64,000 nucleotides of DNA from Deltaproteobacteria bacterium (lineage in GTDB: Bacteria > Bdellovibrionota > Bdellovibrionia > Bdellovibrionales > Bdellovibrionaceae): assembly GCA_013286585.1 (NCBI GenBank), contig JABDFK010000002.1, positions 40,334-104,333 of the forward strand, read 5' to 3'. Below are positions 52,784 to 61,700 of the stretch, one piece after another. The translations under genes were made by a program, and so were the position numbers. Position 1 is the stretch's first letter. Every line of letters starts with the position of its first letter. The notes below the pieces were generated by a model. That model did no database searches. It was not told the DNA's origin and saw only the letters and a list, made by a program, of their open reading frames with translations.

Positions 52784-53344
52784 ATGAAGCGATATTTATT
52801 CATTTTAACCCTATTTGTTTCAGCCATCAGTTTCGCCGCAGAAGCTCCGCAGTTTTGCGCCTCTATTCCATGGAATGCCAATGACTTTGGTAAACCCTCT
52901 TATAGCTTATTTTGTGGAAAATCTGGGGTGCCAGTTTTTTGGGATGCCCCGGGCGCTGTCCTACAAACCCATTCTCCCTATATCTACAATATCACTGAAT
53001 CCAATATTAAGGCCCGATTGGCGAATAAAATAGCTGAGCTTCACTTGCATCCATTTGAAAATTTTCGGCTGTTCAATGCCCCGTTTAAAATTTATAGTAC
53101 TGATCCTCTACAAAATCGCCCCAAAGAGACTCTTGTTGTCGTGACCAGAGAACGTATCAACAATGGTTTTAGTGGTAAGGTCATCGGTTACTATCACACC
53201 ATTTATTCCAGCCATGGCATAACCAGTGACCTGGAAGATGACCTCCAGGATTCGCATTTGAAAAATTATCTTTCGCAGGATGGATTTACTCGTATTGTAA
53301 ATGCCAAAGAAGGATTTGATACCATCGATATTTACATTCGATAA
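52784..53344 (+). CDS. Exported hypothetical protein
   Basis: A 186-residue exported protein; CGGAGG precedes the ATG at 52784, and the signal peptide ends at SFAA. The mature part has two cysteines near the start (QFCASIP, LFCGKSG) that may form a disulfide. The rest is mixed alpha/beta without known motifs. It stands alone before the palindrome and tRNA-Leu region, with 43 bases to the palindrome. Confidence 0.68.
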   Translation: MKRYLFILTLFVSAISFAAEAPQFCASIPWNANDFGKPSYSLFCGKSGVPVFWDAPGAVLQTHSPYIYNITESNIKARLANKIAELHLHPFENFRLFNAPFKIYSTDPLQNRPKETLVVVTRERINNGFSGKVIGYYHTIYSSHGITSDLEDDLQDSHLKNYLSQDGFTRIVNAKEGFDTIDIYIR

Positions 53345-53389
53345 GACGATCTTCAATTCGATTATCGAAAGGACTAAAATGAAAACCGG

Positions 53390-53433
53390 AATACCTGTTA
53401 ACCGGTATTCCGGAATACCGGTTAACAGGTATT
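53390..53433. repeat. Perfect 44-base palindrome (repeat copy 2) downstream of tRNA-Leu
   Basis: AATACCTGTTAACCGGTATTCC is followed by its exact reverse complement, giving a perfect palindrome without spacer. The flanking GG extends the related sequence. It lies 34 bases past the 3' end of tRNA-Leu (minus strand), and its relative at 4061-4098 lies 17 bases past the 3' end of tRNA-Ala. Such a perfect palindrome would form a long hairpin or cruciform. Confidence 0.9.
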
Positions 53434-53467
53434 AGGGAATGACGGTATGGGTGTAAATGAAGATTAG

Positions 53468-53552
53468 TGGTGCGCGAAGGGGGACTTGAACCCCCACACC
53501 TCTCGGCTTACGCACCTCAAGCGTACGTGTCTACCAGTTCCACCATCCGCGC
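53468..53552 (-). tRNA. tRNA-Leu (GAG anticodon)
   Basis: An 85-base class II tRNA. The acceptor stem GCGCGGA pairs with TTCGCGC and CCA is encoded. The anticodon arm is TACGC-TTGAGGT-GCGTA, giving GAG. A variable arm (AAGCCGAGAGGTGT) is present, as expected for leucine tRNA, and the T-arm has GTTCAAGTCC. A promoter lies 22 bases upstream and a perfect palindrome downstream. Confidence 0.96.
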
Positions 53553-53573
53553 TCCGGGGTAGCTGAGGGGCCA

Positions 53574-53602
53574 TTTAAAACTCTCCCAGGCCCTAAAGTC
53601 AA
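53574..53602 (-). promoter_or_regulatory. Promoter of tRNA-Leu
   Basis: On the minus strand, TTGACT and TTTAAA are separated by exactly 17 bases (5/6 and 4/6 matches to the sigma-70 consensus). The expected start is about 14 bases before the tRNA 5' end. Confidence 0.6.
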
Positions 53603-53649
53603 ACCAGAGCTTCTGCATTCCATAAATTTTATTATTATCCGATTTTTTA

Positions 53650-53840
53650 ACCCCCAAGGGGGCCTGCCACGTCTCATAGATGTGGGGAGCAGGATGCTCC
53701 AAACAAAGAGGGGGAGGAGCTAGGATGGCTTGTAATCTCCCGCGGATTCTCCTTGAGTAATGTTGTTGTTGTTTTAGTGACCCTTGAGGTTAGGTGGTTC
53801 CCTCACGAGGTCTAGCGGGGCGATAAGCCCCGCTTTTTTT
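53650..53840 (+). ncRNA. Candidate small structured RNA ending in a terminator
   Basis: A plus-strand terminator (53814-53840) ends a stretch that has no convincing gene on that strand, and tRNA-Leu faces the other way, so an independent short transcript is implied. Several stems can be drawn in the stretch: CCCC/GGGG at 53652-53662, CCTGCCACGTC with GATGTGGGGAGCAGG at 53663-53692, and GCTCC/GGAGC around 53696-53720. Two tiny frames with a good ribosome-binding site (11 codons at 53725-53760, then 5 codons overlapping it) also exist. It does not match the conserved parts of 6S RNA, tmRNA, SRP RNA or RNase P RNA that I know. Confidence 0.35.
53814..53840 (+). terminator. Rho-independent terminator
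   Basis: AGCGGGGC and GCCCCGCT pair perfectly with loop GATAA, followed by TTTTTT (seven T including the last stem base). It is oriented on the plus strand and ends four bases before the stop of the convergent dienelactone hydrolase gene. Confidence 0.88.
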
Positions 53841-53843
53841 CGC

Positions 53844-54614
53844 CTACTGTTTGGCGACTTCTCCCATAAAATTCTTAAATTCATTCCAAGAACGGCGATC
53901 GGCCACAGCGTTGTAGGCTGCTCCCGCCTTAAAGTCGTTCGCTGTGGGAATGGCGAAGGCATGCACGGCCCCGCTGTACGCAATCAATTGGTAGTCCACG
54001 CCTGCATCGTTCATTTCCTTTTGAAAGGCAGCAACCTCATCCGCTGGAACATGGGGATCCAGCGCCCCGTGAAGGATGAGTGCCCGGCCTTTGATGTTTT
54101 TGGCGCTAGCAGGATTTGGGTTACTAAGACTTCCGTGAAAGCTCACCACCCCGGCCAATTCCGTCCCAGCTCGAGCCAACTCCAAAGCCGTGGTGCCGCC
54201 AAAACAATAGCCGATAACGACGATTTTTTTGGGATCGACACCCTTGGTATTTTTGAGTTCGTTGTACGCAGCCAGCACTCTTGCGCGCAATTCAGCGCGG
54301 TCACCGGCTTTGTATTTTCCGGCCAAGGCTCCGGCTTCTTTGCCGTCTTTAGGATGAGAGCCTTTCCCGTAGATATCGGCCGCAAAGGCCACGTAACCCA
54401 AAGCGGCTATTTCATCGACCTTCTTTTTAGTGAACTCACTGGGCCCCATCCAGTCGTGCACAACAAGAACTCCTGGAACAGAGCCCTTCAAAAGCTTTGG
54501 CGAGGCCACATAACCCTCGGCCTCTTGATCACCATTTTTATAGAGATGAAGAGTCGCCGCCGCGGAAGACTGAACGTAAAACAACGCTGCTACCAACAAT
54601 AACTTTTTCATCAT
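53844..54614 (-). CDS. Exported dienelactone-hydrolase family enzyme
   Basis: A 256-residue exported alpha/beta hydrolase. I chose the ATG at 54614 (followed by a second ATG) because AGGA lies upstream and the signal peptide (KKLLLVAALFYVQSSAAA) starts here; the longer frame overlaps argS. The catalytic triad of the family is visible: Cys137 in GYCFGG, Asp186 in HGALDPHVP and His218 in SGAVHAFA. Dienelactone hydrolases use a cysteine nucleophile on lactones or esters. The gene is two bases after argS on the same strand, an odd partner for a secreted enzyme and probably just transcript sharing. Confidence 0.9.
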   Translation of the reverse strand: MMKKLLLVAALFYVQSSAAATLHLYKNGDQEAEGYVASPKLLKGSVPGVLVVHDWMGPSEFTKKKVDEIAALGYVAFAADIYGKGSHPKDGKEAGALAGKYKAGDRAELRARVLAAYNELKNTKGVDPKKIVVIGYCFGGTTALELARAGTELAGVVSFHGSLSNPNPASAKNIKGRALILHGALDPHVPADEVAAFQKEMNDAGVDYQLIAYSGAVHAFAIPTANDFKAGAAYNAVADRRSWNEFKNFMGEVAKQ

Positions 54615-54616
54615 AA

Positions 54617-56356
54617 CTACATCCTTTCGGGAGTGGGAATTCCTAGTAACAATAGTCCGTGCTCTAAAACCTGTCCTGTGCAGTGACTCAAGACCAAACG
54701 CGCCTGCTTGAGCTCTTCCGTTTCGGCTTGGCCAATGGCGCACTCGTGATAGAAAAAATTAAATCTTTTCGCCAGATCATAGAGATAAGTGCAGATGATG
54801 CTGGGACGATAAGTTTCTGCGGCCGTGATCACCACTCCGTGAAAATTCACCAGCGACTGAAACAAATTTCGTTCCGCTTTGTGAGTCAGTAACGCCCACT
54901 GGGGCTCGCCCTTCTTCATTTCAAATTTGCGACACAGACTGTGAATTCGAGCCGCTGAATATTGAATGAAGGGGCCTGAATCTCCGTCGATTTTTAGCCA
55001 CTCATCCATGTCGAAAACGATTTTCTTATTGTTGTCGATCTTGACCATGCCATACTTGATCGCACCTTGGGCCACCTGCGAACTGACGCGCAGAATTTCG
55101 TCCTTGGACCACTCGGCCTCGTAGCGCGAAAGATATTTGGTCTTGACCATCTCTTCCATTTTTTGCACGAGTGCCATCAGCGGCACGATGTTGCCTTTGC
55201 GCGAACTCATGGCGCCGTCCGGAAGCTCGACAAAATTGTACTGCAGATGAAAGCAATCCTTGGCTTGGGGAAATCCCAAAATCTCTAGCACTTTGAAAAC
55301 CTGTTTGAAATGGAGTGCCTGGCGCATGTCGACGACATAAATACTTTTGTCGATTTTGAAATCTTGGAATTTCCGCTTCGCCAGCTCAATGTCCTTAGTG
55401 GCGTAAAGACCAGTACCGTCGGACTTCAGCAGCAAGCAAAAACCCAAATTGTCCGCCGATAGATCTAACCCGATCGCACCTTCCGACATTTGCAGACGCC
55501 CCTGCTTATAGAGATCTTTCACGTACTGCACGCTGGCTGAATCCACTTCCGATTCCCAATACCACTGATCAAAAGTGATTCCCGCCCACGCGTAAACATC
55601 TTTCATCAACTGGATGGACCACTCGCGAGTTTCTTTCCACTGCTGAAAGTAATCCCCGCTCTTGGCCTCTAGCTGCCGCAGAATCTCTGTCAATTGCTTT
55701 TTATTTTCTTCGCCCGCCGGAGTTTTCTCTTCGTCTTCCAATTTCAAATGACCCTTGGAATACATTTTCCCCAGCCACTCTCCCCGACCGGTGGTGGGAA
55801 CGGGCTCAGTGTTGTGAAATTTCAAATACCAAAGGCACTTGGCCACGTGCGTGCCCACATCACCCGGAAAGGTCGAAGCGATCACTTCAGTGCCCACGTA
55901 ACGGAGCACTCGTACTAATGAATCACCCAGACAGGCATTTCGCATGTGACCCACATGCAACTCTTTGTGCGTGTTGGGTTGCGAGTATTCGATCATGGTT
56001 TTGGGATTTCCGCTGGTCAATTTTTGCTGAAAAAATTCACCGCCTAAGATTTCGCGAAGCAAATCTTGGCCAAATGCTTGGGGCGACAGACGAAAATTCA
56101 GATACGGGCCCACGGCCTCTACATTTTCTAGCCAGGAATCGGTGGCCATTTTTCCTTTTAAATCGGTGGCAATTTGTGGAGGCGATTTTTTGTGCAGTTT
56201 CGCCAAGGCAAAACAGCCGAAGGCTAGATCGCCCAAATCCAAGTTTGGTGGTTCTACCAATTGGCCGTAGATTTCATTCACCGGGATGGCGCTACCACAG
56301 GCAAGATGAATTTTTTCGGCCAACTTGGAACGGATTTGATCGGTCAAATTTCGCAT
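54617..56356 (-). CDS. argS: Arginine--tRNA ligase
   Basis: A 579-residue cytosolic class I aminoacyl-tRNA synthetase. The N-terminal Add1 domain (about 1-115) is followed by the HIGH motif in the form HVGH at 134-137 (ELHVGHMRNACLGD) and the KMSKS-equivalent loop GAMSSRKGN; the C-terminal anticodon-binding domain ends the protein. It charges tRNA-Arg with arginine. Full family length. It is essential and housekeeping, placed here between exported enzymes. A terminator at 56402-56434 separates it from the subtilase gene. Confidence 0.97.
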   Translation of the reverse strand: MRNLTDQIRSKLAEKIHLACGSAIPVNEIYGQLVEPPNLDLGDLAFGCFALAKLHKKSPPQIATDLKGKMATDSWLENVEAVGPYLNFRLSPQAFGQDLLREILGGEFFQQKLTSGNPKTMIEYSQPNTHKELHVGHMRNACLGDSLVRVLRYVGTEVIASTFPGDVGTHVAKCLWYLKFHNTEPVPTTGRGEWLGKMYSKGHLKLEDEEKTPAGEENKKQLTEILRQLEAKSGDYFQQWKETREWSIQLMKDVYAWAGITFDQWYWESEVDSASVQYVKDLYKQGRLQMSEGAIGLDLSADNLGFCLLLKSDGTGLYATKDIELAKRKFQDFKIDKSIYVVDMRQALHFKQVFKVLEILGFPQAKDCFHLQYNFVELPDGAMSSRKGNIVPLMALVQKMEEMVKTKYLSRYEAEWSKDEILRVSSQVAQGAIKYGMVKIDNNKKIVFDMDEWLKIDGDSGPFIQYSAARIHSLCRKFEMKKGEPQWALLTHKAERNLFQSLVNFHGVVITAAETYRPSIICTYLYDLAKRFNFFYHECAIGQAETEELKQARLVLSHCTGQVLEHGLLLLGIPTPERM

Positions 56357-56401
56357 AGACAGAAACTATAAATTAATTTCTACGGATTGGCAGCGTCAAA
56401 A

Positions 56402-56434
56402 AATAAAACCGAGAGTGGAACCCTCGGTTTTATT
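56402..56434 (-). terminator. Rho-independent terminator after the subtilase gene
   Basis: AATAAAACCGAG and CTCGGTTTTATT form a perfect 12-base stem with a nine-base loop. On the minus strand the stem is followed by a T-run (TTTTT), so it ends subtilase transcripts before argS. Confidence 0.85.
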
Positions 56435-56454
56435 AGAAACTAAAAATTTGGAAA

Positions 56455-58158
56455 CTATTGACCCGCTTGATTCACCGCAGCTTCAGCGTCAACAAAGCCA
56501 GCGCCCGTTTGATTCTGATTATTGGGTTGAAGCGGATGTGCCGTGGCTCTTAAGATCGCCTTCACTTTAGCGCCAGTCAAATTCTTGTTAGCCGCGCGTA
56601 ACAGAGCTGAAATGCCAGCCACGTGCGGAGTCGCCATCGAAGTTCCCGAATAACTTGCATAATCCGTCGCTACTGTTTGAATCGCAGCCATCACTTTGCT
56701 TCCAGCCTGCAGTGCCGATACAAGCTGTAAACCAGAAGCTTGATCAATTGAAGCCACTGGAATCGAAACGGTGGCTCCGTCGGAGGTGATGGCACCGGCA
56801 ACAATTCCGGGCTCGTTGTTGTAGATCAGTACACCGATCGCGTTCGCCGCAATCGCATTGGTGACTTTTTCAGCAAATTTTAAAGTTCCACGTTGAATCA
56901 AAGCGATCTTGCCAGTCATGTTCAATTTTTGAAAATCCGTCGGTGCTCCCAGTGCCGCATACACAATCTCTGCGGTCACAGGAACCTGCACTTGCGGCGA
57001 ACCATCAAACGGTTGAGAGTTCACTCCTTGGGTAGCTCCGCCGTTCACGCTGACTCCGACTAAGCTTTCTCGGCCAGTTCCCATTGGAACTGAAGAAATC
57101 ACATCCACTCCAGGAGCCACCACTGCCAACTGCGGTCCCCACTGAGAGAAATCAGCTTTGGTCAGAGTGTTGTCCACCGCTCCGACAGCAATGACCGTCG
57201 GATAAGCCGCTGGATAACCCACCTGTGGAGTTCCATCATTTCCTGAAGCTGCGACCACCACGATGGACGCACGATCTGCTGCCGCCACCGCCGCTTGCAC
57301 AGCCGCTGAATTATCAGATCCACCCAAAGACATGCTAATCACGTCCACCTTTTGTGAGATGGCCCAATTAATCCCCTGAGCGATCGCGATATTCGAGCAA
57401 CCTTGTTCACTGCAGACCCGACCCGAAAGAATTTTCGCGTGCGGAGCCACGCCAGTAAATCCTTGCGCTGATTGCACACCAGCGATGGTGCCCGCGCAGT
57501 GAGTTCCATGACCGACTTTATCGGCGAACTCATAGGGGGTATTACCGTCATGAATAAAATCACGGCCCTGTTCAAAGTTAGAAGCGATCGCCGGATGATT
57601 TTTGTCAATTCCAGTGTCGATCACAGCCACACGAGCGCCATTTCCGGCGTTCGATTTACCCCAAGCTTGAGGAGCTTTCACTGCGATGATTCCCCACGGA
57701 GTGGTAGGACCACCGTCCCGCAAGGACATATGGGACATGACATGCGCTTGCGCATAGGCCAACTCGAAACCCCAAGGTTTTGTCAGCGCGTAGCCGTTCA
57801 CTGGTTTAGGGGCCGGATAGAAAAATTCTTTCTCAACCGAGGCCACACGACCGCTGGCTTGGATCGCAGTCACCACCGAGTCATCTTCAGAGTTAACAAC
57901 GATGGCATTCACGTGTTCGAGAGACTCTTCCACCACGGCATCCGTGTTCGCGAACGGAGCCATCACAGTTCCATTATGAACCACTGAAAGTGAATTTAAA
58001 GTCGTGCCCACAGAAAGGCTCACTTGCGAATGAATTTGCTGAAAAACGTCTGGGTTTTTCAGCACCACAATGTAGCGAGCGGCCCAGGCCTGCGACGCTG
58101 AAAGCACGATGAAGGCCAATACTGCGAAAGATTTAACTGACCGTTGAAACGAACCCAT
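56455..58158 (-). CDS. Exported subtilisin-like serine protease with PA-domain insert
   Basis: A 567-residue exported S8 protease. I chose the ATG at 58158 because AAGGAG precedes it and the signal peptide ends at AWA. An inhibitor-type propeptide (about 28-115) follows. The triad is Asp181 (VAVIDTGID), His220 (GHGTHCAGT) and Ser507 (SGTSMATPH), with Asn in AASGND as oxyanion residue. A PA-type domain is inserted before the serine (about 390-490), a feature of several secreted subtilases that helps in substrate choice. Such a secreted protease could serve prey digestion or environmental protein use (inference). Confidence 0.95.
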   Translation of the reverse strand: MGSFQRSVKSFAVLAFIVLSASQAWAARYIVVLKNPDVFQQIHSQVSLSVGTTLNSLSVVHNGTVMAPFANTDAVVEESLEHVNAIVVNSEDDSVVTAIQASGRVASVEKEFFYPAPKPVNGYALTKPWGFELAYAQAHVMSHMSLRDGGPTTPWGIIAVKAPQAWGKSNAGNGARVAVIDTGIDKNHPAIASNFEQGRDFIHDGNTPYEFADKVGHGTHCAGTIAGVQSAQGFTGVAPHAKILSGRVCSEQGCSNIAIAQGINWAISQKVDVISMSLGGSDNSAAVQAAVAAADRASIVVVAASGNDGTPQVGYPAAYPTVIAVGAVDNTLTKADFSQWGPQLAVVAPGVDVISSVPMGTGRESLVGVSVNGGATQGVNSQPFDGSPQVQVPVTAEIVYAALGAPTDFQKLNMTGKIALIQRGTLKFAEKVTNAIAANAIGVLIYNNEPGIVAGAITSDGATVSIPVASIDQASGLQLVSALQAGSKVMAAIQTVATDYASYSGTSMATPHVAGISALLRAANKNLTGAKVKAILRATAHPLQPNNQNQTGAGFVDAEAAVNQAGQ

Positions 58159-58615
58159 TCCCCACTCCTTGTAAAAAAAATTCACAACGCAGTGATGATC
58201 ATCATGTTAATTTTTCTCTTGCAAAGATTTTTTAACAGAGCCCAGTGACCGCTAAGCCAAGATCAAAATCTTAAAAAAAATGAAAAGTTAGAATTGAGGT
58301 TCCAAAACGGAACCAGCTGTAAATAAACTTCATTTGACCGACTTAAATTAGCTAAACTTATGGGATCTATTCCAACTAGTGCATTAACTTTAAGCGCCAT
58401 TTTGCGAAAATTTATTGAAACTATGTCGCAGCGCAGCCTCTCCTGACCGCTGGACTGACGGCCCAACGCCTCACTTTGAAACACCGATGAATCATTCTGA
58501 GTCATATGATGAATCTTTTCTCTAAATGATCAAAAAAGTGATCAAGAAAATACGCCTTTCGTCCGAAAATGAGGCTGTCTGTTAGTCTCATTGACTGAAC
58601 GGCAGGGGGTATTGC
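58159..58615. other. Intergenic region without a convincing gene
   Basis: A 457-base divergent gap. A 12-base palindrome TGATGATCATCA lies at 58193-58204, about 35 bases before the subtilase start, and a small hairpin GGTTCC-AAAAC-GGAACC lies near 58299. An 80-codon minus-strand frame (58263-58505) has no ribosome-binding site and no protein-like logic; it is not called. Confidence 0.5.
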
Positions 58616-61567
58616 GTGAAACAACGCTGGGGAAATCTATTTCTGTGGATAAAGAAGCACAATAAATTGAGTCTGCTCTTAGCCGCTTCAGTGATCCTAG
58701 TGCTGATTTTTCAGAACTGTTCTGCGGTAAAGATGAGCTATGACTACGCTTCTGTGGATCGCTCCATGGGTATGGGTTTGATCATCGAGAACGGTCAGCC
58801 AGCCACCAACAAAAAGGCCGTCGCCGTGAGTTTCACCGGCAATGATCTTTCTTCGATGACCCAAATGCGTCTGGCGACGACTTCCAATATGGACGCCGCT
58901 GCAGTCCCATGGCAGCCCTACAGCAGCAATACATTCTTTGATTTTGGCAGCGACTGGGCCAGCGACGGAAGCAAAGATGGTTTAAAATTTATCTATGCAG
59001 AGGTTCGGCAAAATCCGAGTGCTCCGTCGGTGGCACTTCAAGGCAATATCGGCTTAGACACTGTATTTCCAACCATCGCCGGCGACGGCATCCTTGCCAC
59101 GGGAATTCAAGGACAACACTTCGTCAAAGGCCAAAGTGTTGCACTGAATTGGCACTACGGGGACCAGCCCGCTGGTCCGAATAATTACAGTTCCGGCATT
59201 GATCCGCGCGGTTTTAAAATTGGTTATACGCGCACCGCTGACTGTGGCGGGGATGTGACCTGGTTAGGCGACTGGCAGGCCGCATTTTCTTCGATGAACA
59301 ATTTTGTTTGGCCAGCGGCTTTGCCCAGTGACACATTTTATGTTTGCATGTTGATCAAAGACGTAGCCGGTAACACCACCACTATGCAGTCACAGCCATT
59401 GGCCAGCGTTTGGTCGGTACTGGCTGGTGACAACAATCAAGGAAATGGCGGCGGCGTCGGAGCGCCCAACGTTCGTTTCAAACAGCCATCAGGGTTGGTC
59501 AGCGATTCCAAGGGTAATATCTTCGTGATCGATCGCCAGTTCAATGTGATCCGCGAAATCAGTTCTGACACGCGCACCATCACCACTTACGCTGGCAACG
59601 GACACTCAGGCGCTGTGGTGAGCGGAAATGCTCTGCAGACCGCACTTGGAAACAATCAGGCTTACGCCATGGCCACGGATTCAAAAGATCGATTGTACTT
59701 CGGAGCCGACAACACCATCTATCGAGTGACGAAAGACCCCAGAACTGGTGTCAACTCGATTGGCAAAATTGCAGCTCTCAACAACATCGCGTCGTTCACT
59801 GTGCGCAAAACGGCAACTAGCGAAAGTTTACTCATTCACGGGATTTCGACTCTGAATCCGAACCAGGCTTCGAGCAACGCCTATCTCTACGAAGTTCCCA
59901 TGTCCGTGATCGATGCGCTGAGTGCTCCTTTGTCGCTTCAAGATTTGAAGTCGCATTATATTCTTGCCGGTAATGGCGTGAACCCATTGACTTCTTTCAA
60001 AGTCCCCGCGACTCAGGTACTGACCAATCATGATGGCACCGATCCCAAATTTTCCGTGGGTGAACCTGGCGCTATCACCACCGGACCGAGCGGCGAAATT
60101 TATTTGGCGACTTGGACCGATGGACACGGGGAAGGATGGGGCAGTCATACCTTGCGCCGACTGACCTACCAATCCGACGGATCACTTCTGCAAGAGCTTC
60201 TTAGTAACGCGGCCAATTGGGTCACCCAACTATCTTATTTTTCTAACCCCGTCAGCGGAGACAAATTTCTTCTGGTCGGCGGTTACGGTGGCTTCGTTGA
60301 GGTGGATCTTCGCAGTCCCACGTTCACCTTAACTACACCGCTGACACAATTCGTGGGCCAGCAAGCCCAAGGTGTGCTCACGGTGAAGTCTTTGGTGCCG
60401 GGCGGTGCCCCGTCTATCTATATCAGCGGATCCACTCTATCTAATATCTCCCATTTTGATGCTCACTTTGGGCTTATTGAAACTTTGGGACGTTCGATCT
60501 ACAATGAGATCGAACCCGTAGCCACCCTGGCGATGATCGGCCAGCCCGAGGGGCTCACTCAAGATTCCCATGGCAACACTTACTTTTTTGACTCTGAAAA
60601 TAGCGTGGTTCGTGAAGTGACCTCGACAGGCACCGTACGCCGAGTGGCCGGTGTCGGCGGAGCTATGGTCAGCCAGATCAACAATAACGTCAGCGTGAAC
60701 GATGCCCGATTTTCTGGCCTCAGCGCTTTTGCCGGAGGATACTTTTACAATCTGGTGAAGGATTTTGAGGGTGGAGTGAAAATGCTTTACCTATCTTCGG
60801 GGGCCTCTGGACATATTGACCGGATTGATCTCAATGCCGGGATCGTCAGTACGATTTCAGGAACTGGCGGAACTCGCAACGGACCATTTAATTGGGCCAC
60901 TGGCGGCATGACCATCGCCAGTAATTCTCACGATCTGCTGATCAATCGCTATTGTCCCTACGCCGCAGGTGACTGTGGCGGCTCTTACGAATTCACCGGA
61001 CTTCTGAGCACACTCAGTTTAGCCAACCCGTCAGCAGGTGAAACCAGAGTGGTGAGCAACCTGGCCAACGCCGTGGATTATTTTACTGGAGGGACTTCCG
61101 TGCCCACCGGTACCCAAGCCTTAAATATGCCCGACTATACCAACCCCACCTTAAGAGTGGATAGCGTCGGAAATTCTTTCTTTTCGTACCACGGTCTTTA
61201 TATGTCTGCATTGGATGCCAATGGAAACGCGGGCCCCATTGTCAATATCCCAGTCGACCACGGCAATAGTTTTGGCATGACCAGCTTTGAAGTGATTGAA
61301 GACGGAACGGACCGAGTTTTTATCTATGCCGCGGCTGAAAAACTGTGGACATTCCGAGTGCCACTGGCGCAGCTATCGGCTCTTCCAGTCATCACCTCGC
61401 AGCCGCTGTGTCTACCGGCCACTTTTCTGAATCAAGTTCGGGCGTTGTCCTTGGCTGCAGATGGAAATCTGCTGATTTCGGATTCAGGCAATGGACGAAT
61501 TCTAGAGTACTTCATCCGCGACGCAAAAGGTGCGCTGGCCCTGCCACTCAAGTCCTGCGACCCTTGA
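58616..61567 (+). CDS. Large exported NHL-like beta-propeller protein
   Basis: A 983-residue exported protein from a GTG preceded by AGGGGG. The N-terminus is a membrane segment with the FQNCSA motif (Cys35). An Ig/FN3-like part (about 45-280) precedes NHL-type units such as PSGLVSDSKGNIFVIDRQFN, EGLTQDSHGNTYFFDSENSV and LSLAADGNLLISDSGNGRI, spread over 290-980, so one or two six- to seven-bladed propellers are likely. NHL propellers are binding platforms. Cysteines are few. No enzyme motif. Alone as a transcription unit; a 133-base gap follows. Confidence 0.8.
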   Translation: MKQRWGNLFLWIKKHNKLSLLLAASVILVLIFQNCSAVKMSYDYASVDRSMGMGLIIENGQPATNKKAVAVSFTGNDLSSMTQMRLATTSNMDAAAVPWQPYSSNTFFDFGSDWASDGSKDGLKFIYAEVRQNPSAPSVALQGNIGLDTVFPTIAGDGILATGIQGQHFVKGQSVALNWHYGDQPAGPNNYSSGIDPRGFKIGYTRTADCGGDVTWLGDWQAAFSSMNNFVWPAALPSDTFYVCMLIKDVAGNTTTMQSQPLASVWSVLAGDNNQGNGGGVGAPNVRFKQPSGLVSDSKGNIFVIDRQFNVIREISSDTRTITTYAGNGHSGAVVSGNALQTALGNNQAYAMATDSKDRLYFGADNTIYRVTKDPRTGVNSIGKIAALNNIASFTVRKTATSESLLIHGISTLNPNQASSNAYLYEVPMSVIDALSAPLSLQDLKSHYILAGNGVNPLTSFKVPATQVLTNHDGTDPKFSVGEPGAITTGPSGEIYLATWTDGHGEGWGSHTLRRLTYQSDGSLLQELLSNAANWVTQLSYFSNPVSGDKFLLVGGYGGFVEVDLRSPTFTLTTPLTQFVGQQAQGVLTVKSLVPGGAPSIYISGSTLSNISHFDAHFGLIETLGRSIYNEIEPVATLAMIGQPEGLTQDSHGNTYFFDSENSVVREVTSTGTVRRVAGVGGAMVSQINNNVSVNDARFSGLSAFAGGYFYNLVKDFEGGVKMLYLSSGASGHIDRIDLNAGIVSTISGTGGTRNGPFNWATGGMTIASNSHDLLINRYCPYAAGDCGGSYEFTGLLSTLSLANPSAGETRVVSNLANAVDYFTGGTSVPTGTQALNMPDYTNPTLRVDSVGNSFFSYHGLYMSALDANGNAGPIVNIPVDHGNSFGMTSFEVIEDGTDRVFIYAAAEKLWTFRVPLAQLSALPVITSQPLCLPATFLNQVRALSLAADGNLLISDSGNGRILEYFIRDAKGALALPLKSCDP

Positions 61568-61700
61568 TGTTGGGGCGGATGTAGCTCAGCTATCTGTCCT
61601 CAAAGTCCGCCGGCGCTGCAACACGTTGATCGGCGGTTAGGCTGTTGACAACAAAATGTCCTCATTGGAACGTGGGAAACCCGCAGCCAATGGAGGTTCC

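Noticed and set aside
53725..53760. 11-codon leader-peptide frame
   Set aside because: Good ribosome-binding site but no downstream plus-strand operon to attenuate; recorded only within the RNA candidate.
53650..53840. Cyclic di-GMP riboswitch-like RNA as known from Bdellovibrio
   Set aside because: The conserved core bases of that riboswitch class are not found; kept only as an unnamed RNA candidate.
58263..58505. 80-codon minus-strand frame upstream of the propeller gene
   Set aside because: No ribosome-binding site, no recognisable features, AT-rich promoter region.
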